Virus record (IMG/VR): IMGVR_UViG_3300028364_000132
Coordinates: 1-25,503 of that record
Source: a virus
Length of the DNA stretch: 25,503 nt
Reading direction: 5' to 3' (one strand)
Of this stretch, positions 13,274-20,610 are shown piece by piece (positions within the stretch are counted from its first letter, which is position 1; every line of letters starts with the position of its first letter). The notes beneath the pieces are model-generated. The model was not told the DNA's origin and searched no databases. It saw only the letters and a list, made by a program, of their open reading frames with translations. The position numbers were made by a program, and so were the translations under genes.

Positions 13274-13456
13274 GTGCTAGATATAGATGAAATTCGCAAA
13301 TCTCTACAAGATAGGGTAATCACCGCAGTCTCTACGCAGACGGGGGTTGACCGAAACACCATTGCAGCGATCAAAAGCGGGCAGGCGGTCAACCCGTCAC
13401 ATCGCACAATCAAGGCGCTGTCAGATTATTTGGCCCCGGCACAGCGCCATGACTGA
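13274..13456 (+). CDS. Cro-like helix-turn-helix regulator
   Basis: A 60-residue protein starting at a GTG with AAGGA eight bases upstream. Residues about 15-50 give an XRE-type helix-turn-helix ('VITAVSTQTGVDRNTIAAIKSGQ' followed by 'SHRTIKALSDYL'). Such minimal proteins act as Cro-like regulators of early promoters. It is the first gene of the rightward replication operon and faces the divergent recombination operon across the control region, so it may balance the two. Confidence 0.68.
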   Translation: MLDIDEIRKSLQDRVITAVSTQTGVDRNTIAAIKSGQAVNPSHRTIKALSDYLAPAQRHD

Positions 13457-13787
13457 CATCGCCCAACAGACCTACTACGGCCTATGCGACATATACCGCC
13501 ATGACGCGGAGTTGTGCATCGGCACGGTATCGGCGTTTCTGGAGCAGCACAGTGCAGGCGTGCCTGACGTGCCGTTGTTTTCCGAGCAGGTCAGGCAAGA
13601 CGCTTTGTTCTGGGCTTCTATCGCAGCGCCGCACGAGCTGGAAGCATATGCCGTTGCATCGCTCGACGCCTTGGAAAACAGCATCGTGGCGCACAAGCAA
13701 ACGAAGCGCCTTGCCGCTGCCGCATTTAGGCGCATGGCACCCGATGACAGGATCAAATTTTTAAGGTGGGCAGAAAATGAGCGCTAA
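13449..13787 (+). CDS. Unknown helical protein before the primase/helicase
   Basis: A 112-residue protein, predicted mostly helical, with 'ALFWASIAAPHELEAYAVASLDAL' in the middle and a basic C-terminal third. The ATG overlaps the Cro-like gene by eight bases and the stop lies inside the next gene by 11 bases. Its place beside a DUF3987-type gene suggests a replication accessory such as a loader, but no sequence motif supports that. Confidence 0.6.
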   Translation: MTDIAQQTYYGLCDIYRHDAELCIGTVSAFLEQHSAGVPDVPLFSEQVRQDALFWASIAAPHELEAYAVASLDALENSIVAHKQTKRLAAAAFRRMAPDDRIKFLRWAENER

Positions 13788-15300
13788 AACATTCAATCTC
13801 GCAGACTATGCAACGGGGAAGAGCTACGACGAAACGCAAGACGATCTTGCCCAAGCCCGCGTCTCTGCCGTTGCATCGCTAAAAGATGACGACTTTTCAG
13901 ACTTCAATGAGGAATTTTTTCCACAGAAGTTTGCGCCGGAGCCGGAGCATTTAGAAGATGACGGCTTTGCCCTGCCTATCGACGTGACAGGCGTAGACCT
14001 CACCCGCCCGCCGGGGTTCGTGGGCAGGGTAGCGGATTGGATTGACGGTCAGTGCCGATATCCTCGACGCAGGCTTGCGGTTGCCAGCGCGATCACGGCC
14101 ATAGGCAACATCGGCGGAATGTCACACTATGACACGCACGACGGCGTGACGGCGAACATGCTGTCTTTTTGCGTAGCGGCATCCAGCACGGGCAAAGAAG
14201 CCGTTATGCAGGCTTTTACAGAACTGCACATCGCGGCGGGAATGCAGGGCGCGATACAGGGCGGGATCAAAAGCGAACAAGAGATCGTGCGGAACCTGAT
14301 CGAGAACCAAGCGTCATTCTACAACATTGACGAGATCGGTATTTTCCTGAGCAAGGTGCGCAACGCTCAACAGCGCGGCGGTGCATCATACCTAGAGGGC
14401 GTGTTCGGCACAATTATGAACGCCTATTCAAAAGCAAACAGCCGCTTTTTGCTTGGCGGCGATATCAAGCGGGATCTGCGCAAGGCGTATTTCGGCCAGC
14501 TATCCAAGGCCCAAGACAGCGGGGACGTAGAGCGGGAAGAATATGCGGCTCGGATGCTGGGCATGGTAGACAACGGGCTGGAGCGGCCATTCTTGTCAAT
14601 CATCGGTTTTACGACGCCATCGACGTTCGAGGGTGTAATGGATGGTGAAACCGCGACGCAGGGCTTTGTCGGGCGCGCTATTATTGTAGCGGAGCGAGAC
14701 ATAAACCCGCGCCCGCGCAAGAGCTTCAAAAAGATCGACATGCCGATAATGATGGGCGGCAAGCTGGGCGTGATCTACGGCAACGAAGCGGGCCGTGTGG
14801 AGCATGTAGGGCCACGCAAGGACGTTACCACCACGCCAGAGGCGGCAGAGGCGCTGGACGCCATCATAGAGTGGCTGATCGACTATGCCGGACACATGGA
14901 TGAAAAGACGGGCGAGGCCAGCGTGGCGATGATCAGGCGCGCCTATGAATTGATTGCGAAGGTAAGTTTCATTCTGGCAATCCCGGACGGCATCCGCACG
15001 ATGGATCATGTCCGATGGGCGTTTGCATTTATCAAGGACGAGATTGATTTCAAGGTTCAGCTTGTCTTTGCCAACGACAACAAAAAGGCGCGCCCTGAGG
15101 ACGCGCTGGCGGCTCGATTGATGAACTACATCGACACGGAAAACGGGGCATCTACGGCGGTGCTGGCGAGCAGGTCAAAGATTGATAAGCCGACGATTGA
15201 AACCACGATGGGGCACTTGGAAGGGCGCGGTGAAGTGGTGTCGAGGGCCGGAAAGCGACGGCGAAAAGGCGAGATTGTGGTTCAGTGGTTCCGAACATAG
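13777..15300 (+). CDS. DUF3987-type primase/helicase ATPase
   Basis: A 507-residue protein. Residues 1-75 are acidic and probably flexible. A DUF3987-like RecA-fold ATPase follows: 'RPPGFVGRVADWIDG' near 77, Walker A variant 'ASSTGKE' with K140, and Walker B 'FYNIDEIG' with D185-E186. Residues about 430-507 look like a winged helix ('LASRSKIDKPTIETTMGHLEGRGEV'). Proteins of this family occur in phage and plasmid replication modules as helicases, often with a primase half that is not obvious here. The gene overlaps the one before it and is followed by a strong terminator and the AT-rich region, so it may act on an origin there. Confidence 0.78.
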   Translation: MSAKTFNLADYATGKSYDETQDDLAQARVSAVASLKDDDFSDFNEEFFPQKFAPEPEHLEDDGFALPIDVTGVDLTRPPGFVGRVADWIDGQCRYPRRRLAVASAITAIGNIGGMSHYDTHDGVTANMLSFCVAASSTGKEAVMQAFTELHIAAGMQGAIQGGIKSEQEIVRNLIENQASFYNIDEIGIFLSKVRNAQQRGGASYLEGVFGTIMNAYSKANSRFLLGGDIKRDLRKAYFGQLSKAQDSGDVEREEYAARMLGMVDNGLERPFLSIIGFTTPSTFEGVMDGETATQGFVGRAIIVAERDINPRPRKSFKKIDMPIMMGGKLGVIYGNEAGRVEHVGPRKDVTTTPEAAEALDAIIEWLIDYAGHMDEKTGEASVAMIRRAYELIAKVSFILAIPDGIRTMDHVRWAFAFIKDEIDFKVQLVFANDNKKARPEDALAARLMNYIDTENGASTAVLASRSKIDKPTIETTMGHLEGRGEVVSRAGKRRRKGEIVVQWFRT

Positions 15301-15313
15301 CCGAAGCAGAAAG

Positions 15314-15338
15314 ACCCGCCCGAAATGGCGGGTTTTTT
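15314..15338 (+). terminator. Rho-independent terminator of the replication operon
   Basis: ACCCGCC (15314-15320) pairs with GGCGGGT (15327-15333) over a CGAAAT loop, followed by T residues to 15338. It isolates the replication genes from the AT-rich region. Confidence 0.9.
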
Positions 15339-15747
15339 GTTTTTTGGGCCAAAACCCCTAAAGTAGAACCATAAGTAGAAGGAAATTCTACTTTTAAGCC
15401 TATGAGGTTAAAGGGTAAATGGGCTTAGTTAAGAAGTTTTAGTTAGAACCCTTAGATACATTTATAAAAAGCCCCTGAGCCTCTCTGAACCTCTTGAAAA
15501 ACAGTATATAGATGTCTCTACATATCTATCTATAGTGTATTAACCAATGATTTCAGGGATTTAAAAGTAGAATTTGATTCTAACTACGTCTTAAGTTTCT
15601 ACTTAGCGTTTAAGTCGTAATGACGCTTGCACCATCGCAAATCTAATGCCAGTATTCAGGAGCGCGGCTAGGTTATGCAGACCAAACATCGGAACCTCCC
15701 CCGACCGCCGCGCGCATTCTCAGGGAGCCGTGATAGGAGATCACACA
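15339..15747. other. Gene-free AT-rich region, candidate replication origin
   Basis: No convincing gene lies in these 409 bases. Bases 15361-15600 are about 32% GC by hand count, far below the flanking genes. The stretch holds the AAGTAGAA repeats, a TAAGCC/GGCTTA inverted pair near 15395-15427, and a TATAGAT/ATCTATA-rich segment around 15505-15535. From about 15660 the composition returns to normal and leads to a TAGGAGA ribosome site for the next gene. Confidence 0.5.
15361..15604. repeat. AAGTAGAA iteron-like repeats, five perfect copies
   Basis: AAGTAGAA occurs on the plus strand at 15361-15368, 15373-15380 and 15565-15572, and inverted (TTCTACTT) at 15386-15393 and 15597-15604. Near matches lie at 15441-15448 (AGTTAGAA) and 15578-15587 (TTCTAACTAC). 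The copies form two clusters flanking about 170 bases of AT-rich DNA. Confidence 0.65.
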
Positions 15748-16278
15748 ATGCAACTCGAAGCAGGTAAATTCTACACGAACGGCGACGGCCAAAAGGTTGG
15801 ACCGATGCGGCTTACACAATGCAACGACGGGTTCCACTGGTCCGATCCTAATAGCGTGAATTACTTTACTGACGCAGGCCAGTGCGACGATGGTCAGATA
15901 TACGGCCTAATCGCAGAATGGACCGACACCCCCACAATATGGGAAAACATGACGCCGGAGCAAAAGGGCGCGCTGTTGCTGGCGGAGTTTGAGGGTGAGG
16001 CGATTGAGGTAATTGACCCGAAAGAACCGGGTGACAAGTGGTGTGTTATTTTGGACGTTAGATTTGATTCCCCCAACATGGCATACCGCATCAAGCCAGA
16101 ACCAAAGCGCGAGACAATGACGCTGCATGGCCGCATGCATATCTCAAATGCCTACCCCGAGGGCGTTTTTAATGCCAATCGCAACCCACTGCGCGCAGGC
16201 GACACCCACCGCATCACATTTGACACAATCGACGGCGAACCTGACTGCGCCACGATCCGCATGGAGCGCCTGACATGA
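15748..16278 (+). CDS. Unknown two-part protein
   Basis: A 176-residue protein. Residues 1-60 contain 'GKFYTNGDGQKVGPMR' and a dip of aromatic and acidic residues, a pattern of small phage domains of unknown role. The middle is helical (MTPEQKGALLLAEFEGEAIEVI), and residues 120-176 form a beta-rich end. TAGGAGA eight bases before the ATG is one of the strongest ribosome sites here; the longer frame from 15646 lacks one. It opens the second rightward early/middle operon. Confidence 0.65.
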   Translation: MQLEAGKFYTNGDGQKVGPMRLTQCNDGFHWSDPNSVNYFTDAGQCDDGQIYGLIAEWTDTPTIWENMTPEQKGALLLAEFEGEAIEVIDPKEPGDKWCVILDVRFDSPNMAYRIKPEPKRETMTLHGRMHISNAYPEGVFNANRNPLRAGDTHRITFDTIDGEPDCATIRMERLT

Positions 16279-16580
16279 GAGACCGCATCGAAGATATTAT
16301 TTGGGACAACTGCCACGACGGTGGAAACGGACAAAAGATTCACGAAGCCGTCGAAGAAATCATCGCCGCCCTGCCCGATATGATTGCGCCGTTGGTGTTC
16401 TCTAGGCACCCTATAGGCTGGAACACTGACGGTTTCATGATCGATACACGGGGAACGGACATTTACGTCATGCGTGGCCTATATCAAAAACCGCGTTTTG
16501 ACACGGTAGAGGAAGCAATCAAAGCATGTAACGCCCACCACCGAGCCGCAATCATGGCAGCGTTCGGGGGTGATCTATGA
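16275..16580 (+). CDS. Unknown 101-residue protein
   Basis: The N-terminal third is an acidic helix (RDRIEDIIWDNC ... HEAVEEIIAAL), then a beta-like section with 'GWNTDGFMIDTRG' and a final helix with 'EEAIKACNAHHRAAI'. Both ends are in ATGA overlaps. It could be a small structured adaptor; no family is recognised. Confidence 0.6.
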   Translation: MRDRIEDIIWDNCHDGGNGQKIHEAVEEIIAALPDMIAPLVFSRHPIGWNTDGFMIDTRGTDIYVMRGLYQKPRFDTVEEAIKACNAHHRAAIMAAFGGDL

Positions 16581-17059
16581 CTTATGAAAATTCAACAGTA
16601 AACCGCTGGCACGCAAACCCTGATCCCCGCCTGCGCAATGGCGGTGACACCATCGACGCGCACCAACCGCGCGTTGCCACCCTGTGCCACTCACTCGCCG
16701 CGCACATGGGACACCCGCTTACCGAAAGCGACCTGCTACTTGCAGCCCGCAACCACGACGAGGCCGAGCGGGTTCTTGGCGATATGCCAGCACCAGCCAA
16801 GGCGCGGTTTCCAGAGCTTGCAGAGGCGTATGCAATCGCAGAGCGGGAAGTCCTGCGGGGCATGGGTCTGGATTGGAAGCTGACCCCCAAGGAAGAACAA
16901 ATGCTGCACCTGTGTGATAAGCTGGATGCATATATTTTCGCCGTGTCGTGCGGCGTCACCGGGCAGGAATGGGATGAAGATCGCGCGCTGATTAACGTGA
17001 TGTCGGACAAGTTCAAGGCACGTGAATGGGTCGCGGCGCAGATGGGGGCCGGGGTATGA
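16577..17059 (+). CDS. HD-domain 5'-deoxynucleotidase, YfbR-like
   Basis: A 160-residue HD-superfamily hydrolase. It has R10-W11 near the N-terminus, H29, and the run H60-D61-x-x-E64-x4-D69 in 'NHDEAERVLGDMPAPAK', plus D114 in 'LCDKLD'. This spacing matches YfbR-type deoxynucleoside monophosphate phosphatases (known family chemistry). In phages such enzymes can change nucleotide pools, for example to favour modified or self-made nucleotides, but no nucleotide-modifying gene is in this window. The start overlaps the preceding stop in ATGA. Confidence 0.82.
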   Translation: MTYENSTVNRWHANPDPRLRNGGDTIDAHQPRVATLCHSLAAHMGHPLTESDLLLAARNHDEAERVLGDMPAPAKARFPELAEAYAIAEREVLRGMGLDWKLTPKEEQMLHLCDKLDAYIFAVSCGVTGQEWDEDRALINVMSDKFKAREWVAAQMGAGV

Positions 17060-17472
17060 ACCTTTCACACCGTCACGAAATCAGGGAATCCCGTATGCGC
17101 AGCTCACATGTCCCTGTCCCCGATCGGTTTGCGGGTATCGCCAATGACCCAACATCAGACGAAGCGTGGCAACCTTCGGAGGCATACCTTGCGATGATAC
17201 GCAAATCGGTTTCCCGCAAGTGCACTGCAAACACGCAGCAGAAGGTAAAATATGTCGCTGGCGATTTAACCGCGTGCCACCTTAACGCGCTAAAGGCGAT
17301 CACCAAGGACGGTATGACCGCAAGTGAAATCGCGGCAGGGGCTGGCGTTGAGGCGGCGAACGTCAGAACGGCCATCTCAGCGCTGCGGGTTAAGGGCTAC
17401 GTCAACTCGGTGTGCGTGAAGGGTATCAACCTTTGGACGCGCACGGGAAAGGCGGTGAAGTATAACCCTTGA
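17056..17472 (+). CDS. HTH protein, possible late regulator
   Basis: A 138-residue basic protein. Residues about 70-125 form a winged-helix-like domain with 'MTASEIAAGAGVEAANVRTAISALRVKGYV' as helix-turn-helix and a following 'CVKGINLWTRTG' wing. The first 60 residues are polar and unassigned. The start overlaps the HD gene stop in ATGA. Its stop overlaps the -35 element of the promoter at 17469, which precedes a short transcript and terminator and then all terminase and structural genes. That is where lambda-type phages encode their late antiterminator (Q position), so a role in late expression is suggested by position only. Confidence 0.62.
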   Translation: MNLSHRHEIRESRMRSSHVPVPDRFAGIANDPTSDEAWQPSEAYLAMIRKSVSRKCTANTQQKVKYVAGDLTACHLNALKAITKDGMTASEIAAGAGVEAANVRTAISALRVKGYVNSVCVKGINLWTRTGKAVKYNP

Positions 17473-17498
17473 CACCACAGCCAATACTGTGGCACAAT
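17469..17498 (+). promoter_or_regulatory. Candidate late promoter with internal inverted repeat
   Basis: A perfect -35 TTGACA (17469-17474) and -10-like CACAAT (17493-17498) are 18 bases apart. The whole spacer is an inverted repeat, CCACAG-CCAATA-CTGTGG (17475-17492), a likely operator that a bound protein would use to block or remodel the promoter. Confidence 0.55.
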
Positions 17499-17504
17499 GA
17501 TCGT

Positions 17505-17564
17505 GTTGTTTCTCATTGTTGTCTCCCAACTTAGCCCCGCGCCGTAAAAAGCGCGGGCTTTTTT
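17505..17564 (+). ncRNA. Candidate short leader RNA from the late promoter
   Basis: Transcription from the promoter above would meet the terminator after about 60 nucleotides. The leader is T-rich with no reading frame. The arrangement resembles lambda 6S RNA from PR' ending at tR'. Existence is inferred from the flanking signals only. Confidence 0.3.
17534..17564 (+). terminator. Rho-independent terminator ahead of the late genes
   Basis: CCCGCGC (17536-17542) pairs with GCGCGGG (17551-17557) over an eight-base loop, followed by six T (17559-17564). It could end the upstream operon, the short leader, or both. Confidence 0.85.
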
Positions 17565-17633
17565 GTTTGCGTTGCAAGCATTGGCGTAATGTGGTACTTA
17601 CGGGCCGGACACAGGAGATGAATGGGAGATGTT

Positions 17634-17834
17634 ATGACTAAGACAGAAATCAGAGCGGCTAAGGCCACCGCGTGCATAATGGGACTAATCGTGGTTTATT
17701 TCTGCGGGGCCGCATTTATCTGGGGCTTGGCTGGGTTTTTAGGTGCGTGGATGCTGCTTCTTGCTTCATTCCTTACTTATGTTTGCACGGCAATTGTGTT
17801 CTTTTGGACCCTTGACGCAATGGGGGGAGGTTGA
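17634..17834 (+). CDS. Small two-span membrane protein before the terminase
   Basis: A 66-residue protein with two membrane segments (about residues 12-32 and 36-58) and a glycine-rich tail. The ATG at 17634 follows GGGAG by five bases; an in-frame ATG at 17622 with AGGAG four bases upstream gives a 70-residue form and cannot be ruled out. It is the first gene of the late operon, ending two bases before the terminase start region. Unexpected for a packaging operon; it might be an extra holin, an exclusion protein or a virion membrane protein. Confidence 0.62.
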   Translation: MTKTEIRAAKATACIMGLIVVYFCGAAFIWGLAGFLGAWMLLLASFLTYVCTAIVFFWTLDAMGGG

Positions 17835-17835
17835 C

Positions 17836-18282
17836 ATGAAAAGCAAAAAGACGCCAGAAACAATAGACCACATCCTCGATAGAATTTCAGAGGGTGAAAG
17901 CATTGTGAAGATTTGCGGGCTGGATCGTGATGATTCCATGCCGTCCGCAGTGCTTTGGTATCGGTGGCTTGATGAAGATACTGAACTCGTTAAGAGATAC
18001 ACGCGCGCGTGCGAAGCAAGAGCCGAGCAAATCTTTGAGGAGATCCTCAACATTTCAGACGATGGCGCGCTGGACTTGGTTGCGAATGAGGACGGCAGTG
18101 AACGGCTGAACTCAGAGCATATCCAGCGCTCGCGTCTCCGGGTTGATAGCCGCAAATGGATGCTGTCCAAGCTCCAGCCAAAGAAGTACGGCGAGAAGCT
18201 GGACCTGAACCACGAGAGTGCAGGCGGCACTATGACGCCTCATGTGATCGAGCGCGTGATTGTAATGCCTGATAAGAAATGA
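17836..18282 (+). CDS. Terminase small subunit
   Basis: A 148-residue protein with an N-terminal helix-turn-helix-like part (residues about 5-50, 'IDHILDRISEGESIVKICGLDRDDSMPSAVLWYRWL'), a helical middle and a basic region with 'RSRLRVDSRKWMLSKLQPKKYGEK', the pattern of phage small terminases that recognise viral DNA. GGAGG lies six bases before the ATG; the long frame from 17743 lies inside the membrane-protein gene. It overlaps the large subunit by four bases, as is usual. Confidence 0.86.
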   Translation: MKSKKTPETIDHILDRISEGESIVKICGLDRDDSMPSAVLWYRWLDEDTELVKRYTRACEARAEQIFEEILNISDDGALDLVANEDGSERLNSEHIQRSRLRVDSRKWMLSKLQPKKYGEKLDLNHESAGGTMTPHVIERVIVMPDKK

Positions 18283-19577
18283 GCGCAAAGCTTAAACTCC
18301 GCATTCCAACGGCGGGTGTGTTTGCGCCCCTGCTAGAGCCGTCGCGGTACAAAGCCGCATGGGGCGGGCGGGGGTCAGGTAAATCGCACTTCTTTGGCGG
18401 TCTGATGATTGAGGACCACCTACGCAATCCCGGCATGAGGTCTGTTTGCATTCGTGAGGTGCAGAAGTCGCTAAAGCAATCTGCAAAGCGACTGGTGGAG
18501 GATAAGATTGAGGCGTTCGGGCTTGGCGAACGTGAGGGGTTTAAGGTTTACCGCGAGGTGATCGAGACGCCCGGTGATGGCCTTATCACATTTACAGGGA
18601 TGCAAGACCACACGGCGGACAGCGTGAAGTCGCTTGAAGGCTTTGACCGTGCCTGGGTGGAAGAGGCGCAGGCCTTGTCTGACAGGTCTATGACGCTACT
18701 GCGCCCGACAATCCGTAAGGACGGCAGCGAGCTTTGGTTTAGTTGGAACCCACAGCGTGCCAAAGACCCCGTTGATATGCTTCTTCGCGGGCTTAACCTA
18801 CCGACGGGCGCAACCGTGGTGCGGGCGAACTGGTCTGACAATCCGTGGCTGCCCAAGGTGCTGGAACACGAGCGCACAGACTGTCTTAACGCCACGCCGG
18901 AGCGTTACGGGCATATCTGGGAGGGCGAGTATGCCACGGTTCTGGAAGGCGCTTATTTCTCGCGGCACCTGACCGATGCGCAGCTTCAGGGCCGCATTGG
19001 CTTTGTCACCGCTGATCCATTGCTAAAGAAATATGCAATCTTTGACATTGGCGGCACATCTCGCAAATCAGACGCCACGGCAATCTGGATCGTGCAGTTC
19101 GTCGGCACGGAGGTCAGGTGCTTGGATTACTACGAGGCTGTAGGCCAGCCGTTTGACGCTCATGTGAATTGGCTACGGGCTAACGGATGCGCTGAGGCTG
19201 TCTGTGTGCTGCCTCACGATGGCAGGAAGCACGACACGGTGCACGCGGTTACGCCAGACGGTTATCTGCGGCAGGCGGGCTTCACCTGCGATGTGGTCAA
19301 GAACCAAGGCGCGGGCGCGGCGTTGCTCCGCATTGAAGCCGTGCGCCAGATGTTTCCGGCGGTTCGGTTTAACGAGGATACAACGACGGGCGGACGCGAG
19401 GCGCTGGGCTGGTATCACGAAAAGCGCGACGAGGTGCGGGGCATTGGCTTGGGGCCGGATCACGACTGGTCAAGTCACTGCGCAGATGCGTTCGGGCTAG
19501 TGGCTGTGTATCGCAACATGGTGCAGGTATCATCGGGCCGAAAGCCACTGCGCCGGAACATCCAAGGTATAGCATAA
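18279..19577 (+). CDS. Terminase large subunit (packaging ATPase/nuclease)
   Basis: A 432-residue motor protein of the PBSX/Terminase_3 type. Walker A 'GGRGSGKS' is at residues 29-36, followed by the Walker B region 'DRAWVEEAQ' and a 'FSWNPQ' coupling motif. The C-terminal RNase H-like nuclease shows D256 in 'FDIGG', an acidic 'LPHDGRKHD' loop and D403 in 'HCADAFGL'. The enzyme cuts concatemers and pumps DNA into the prohead through the portal. Length is normal. The packaging strategy (cos, headful or repeats) cannot be read from this window. Confidence 0.95.
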   Translation: MSAKLKLRIPTAGVFAPLLEPSRYKAAWGGRGSGKSHFFGGLMIEDHLRNPGMRSVCIREVQKSLKQSAKRLVEDKIEAFGLGEREGFKVYREVIETPGDGLITFTGMQDHTADSVKSLEGFDRAWVEEAQALSDRSMTLLRPTIRKDGSELWFSWNPQRAKDPVDMLLRGLNLPTGATVVRANWSDNPWLPKVLEHERTDCLNATPERYGHIWEGEYATVLEGAYFSRHLTDAQLQGRIGFVTADPLLKKYAIFDIGGTSRKSDATAIWIVQFVGTEVRCLDYYEAVGQPFDAHVNWLRANGCAEAVCVLPHDGRKHDTVHAVTPDGYLRQAGFTCDVVKNQGAGAALLRIEAVRQMFPAVRFNEDTTTGGREALGWYHEKRDEVRGIGLGPDHDWSSHCADAFGLVAVYRNMVQVSSGRKPLRRNIQGIA

Positions 19578-19586
19578 GCCTCGCGC

Positions 19587-19602
19587 CTGTGCTATGTTTG
19601 CC
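19587..19602 (+). promoter_or_regulatory. Extended -10-like motif before the gene at 19618
   Basis: CTGTGCTATGTTTGCC contains TGC-TATGTT, an extended -10 element without a matching -35. The same 16 bases with one change (CTGTGCTACGTTTGCC) occur at 3537-3552. A start near 19605 would suit the ATG at 19618. Confidence 0.4.
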
Positions 19603-19617
19603 ACAAAAGGGGTATTT

Positions 19618-19986
19618 ATGGCACAGTTTCTCGACTTCATGGATATGATTAACGGCGGCGGCGCAGGTGCTGGCGGTAACAAGTTCGAGGGCGGCGGGAT
19701 ATTGTCCAGCATTGCCAACTCGCTGTTTTCGCCGCGCGGCTCTCTCAATCGCATATCTCCGCAAGCTAGGCCGCAAGGCATGGGCCATCCGATGATGCAG
19801 CCGATGATGCAGCCACAGCAGCGCCAGACCATGGAAACGCCAGTCGCAATGACAGGTGCAGCCCCGCAGGTCACGACCTCGCCGCTCAACGATTATCAGG
19901 CCATGTATGAAGAAATGGTTGCGTTAGGCATCCTGCCACCAAATATGGGTGCGCAACAAATGTATCCGAGGATAGGGCCGCAGTAA
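19618..19986 (+). CDS. Low-complexity virion-region protein
   Basis: A 122-residue protein rich in G, Q, M and P, with a glycine run near residues 13-20 and 'HPMMQPMMQPQQ' near 57-68. The last 40 residues are more ordered. The ATG has AAAGGGG about six bases upstream; the long frame from 19594 lacks a site. Such disordered proteins between terminase and portal-adaptor genes may be internal virion or assembly proteins. Function unknown. Confidence 0.66.
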   Translation: MAQFLDFMDMINGGGAGAGGNKFEGGGILSSIANSLFSPRGSLNRISPQARPQGMGHPMMQPMMQPQQRQTMETPVAMTGAAPQVTTSPLNDYQAMYEEMVALGILPPNMGAQQMYPRIGPQ

Positions 19987-20609
19987 TGAGCATCGCAACA
20001 TACGCAGAGCTAAAAACGGCGGTGGCAGACTTTCTCAACCGCCAAGACCTGACATCAACAGTGCCGACATTCATTTCATTGGCCGAGGCGTCAATCGGGC
20101 GGGATCTGCGTCACTGGCGTATGGAAGAGCGCAGCGTTGCGGAGATTGACAGCCAATACAGCGCGGTTCCGAGTGATTGGCTTGAAACGCTGCGCTTCTC
20201 GACCACGGACGGCGCAACGTCACCAATGGATCTTATCAGCCAAGCCGAGCTAATCGAGCGCCGCGCGTCAACCGATAACATCGGCGGGCGTCCTCGCTTC
20301 TATGCACATTCAGCGGGCCAGTTTGAGTTCTTCCCAACGCCGGATGAAATTTATAACGCTGACCTGATCTACGTCGCGCGCATTGCTGCTCTATCTGACA
20401 GCAACACGGTCAACTGGCTTCTGACAGAGGCACCAGACGTGTATCTCTACGGCGCGCTGGTACACAGCGCCCCGTACCTCAAAGAAGACCCGCGCGCACA
20501 AACATGGGCCGCGTTCTACAAGTCTGCAATCGACAGCCTACAGCGCACGTCGGATCGTGCGAAACATAGCGGCACCGGGCTGCGTTTGAAAATCAGAGGA
20601 CTGAGCTAA
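19986..20609 (+). CDS. Head-tail adaptor (SU10-type phage adaptor protein)
   Basis: A 207-residue helical protein. The start 'YAELKTAVADFLNRQDLTSTVPTFISLAEASIGRDLRHWRME' and the later 'PSDWLETLRF', 'PRFYAHSAGQFEFFPTPD' and 'YLYGALVHSAPYLKEDPR' match the adaptor family seen in SU10-like and other short-tailed phages. It would ring the portal and join it to the tail hub. Its ATG overlaps the previous stop by one base. Confidence 0.84.
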   Translation: MSIATYAELKTAVADFLNRQDLTSTVPTFISLAEASIGRDLRHWRMEERSVAEIDSQYSAVPSDWLETLRFSTTDGATSPMDLISQAELIERRASTDNIGGRPRFYAHSAGQFEFFPTPDEIYNADLIYVARIAALSDSNTVNWLLTEAPDVYLYGALVHSAPYLKEDPRAQTWAAFYKSAIDSLQRTSDRAKHSGTGLRLKIRGLS

Positions 20610-20610
20610 C

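Noticed and set aside
17565-17610. Possible promoter TTGCAA-N17-TACTTA just before the late operon.
   Set aside because: The -10 matches consensus at only two of six positions, so it is too weak to list, though it remains a fallback if the promoter at 17469 does not serve the late genes.
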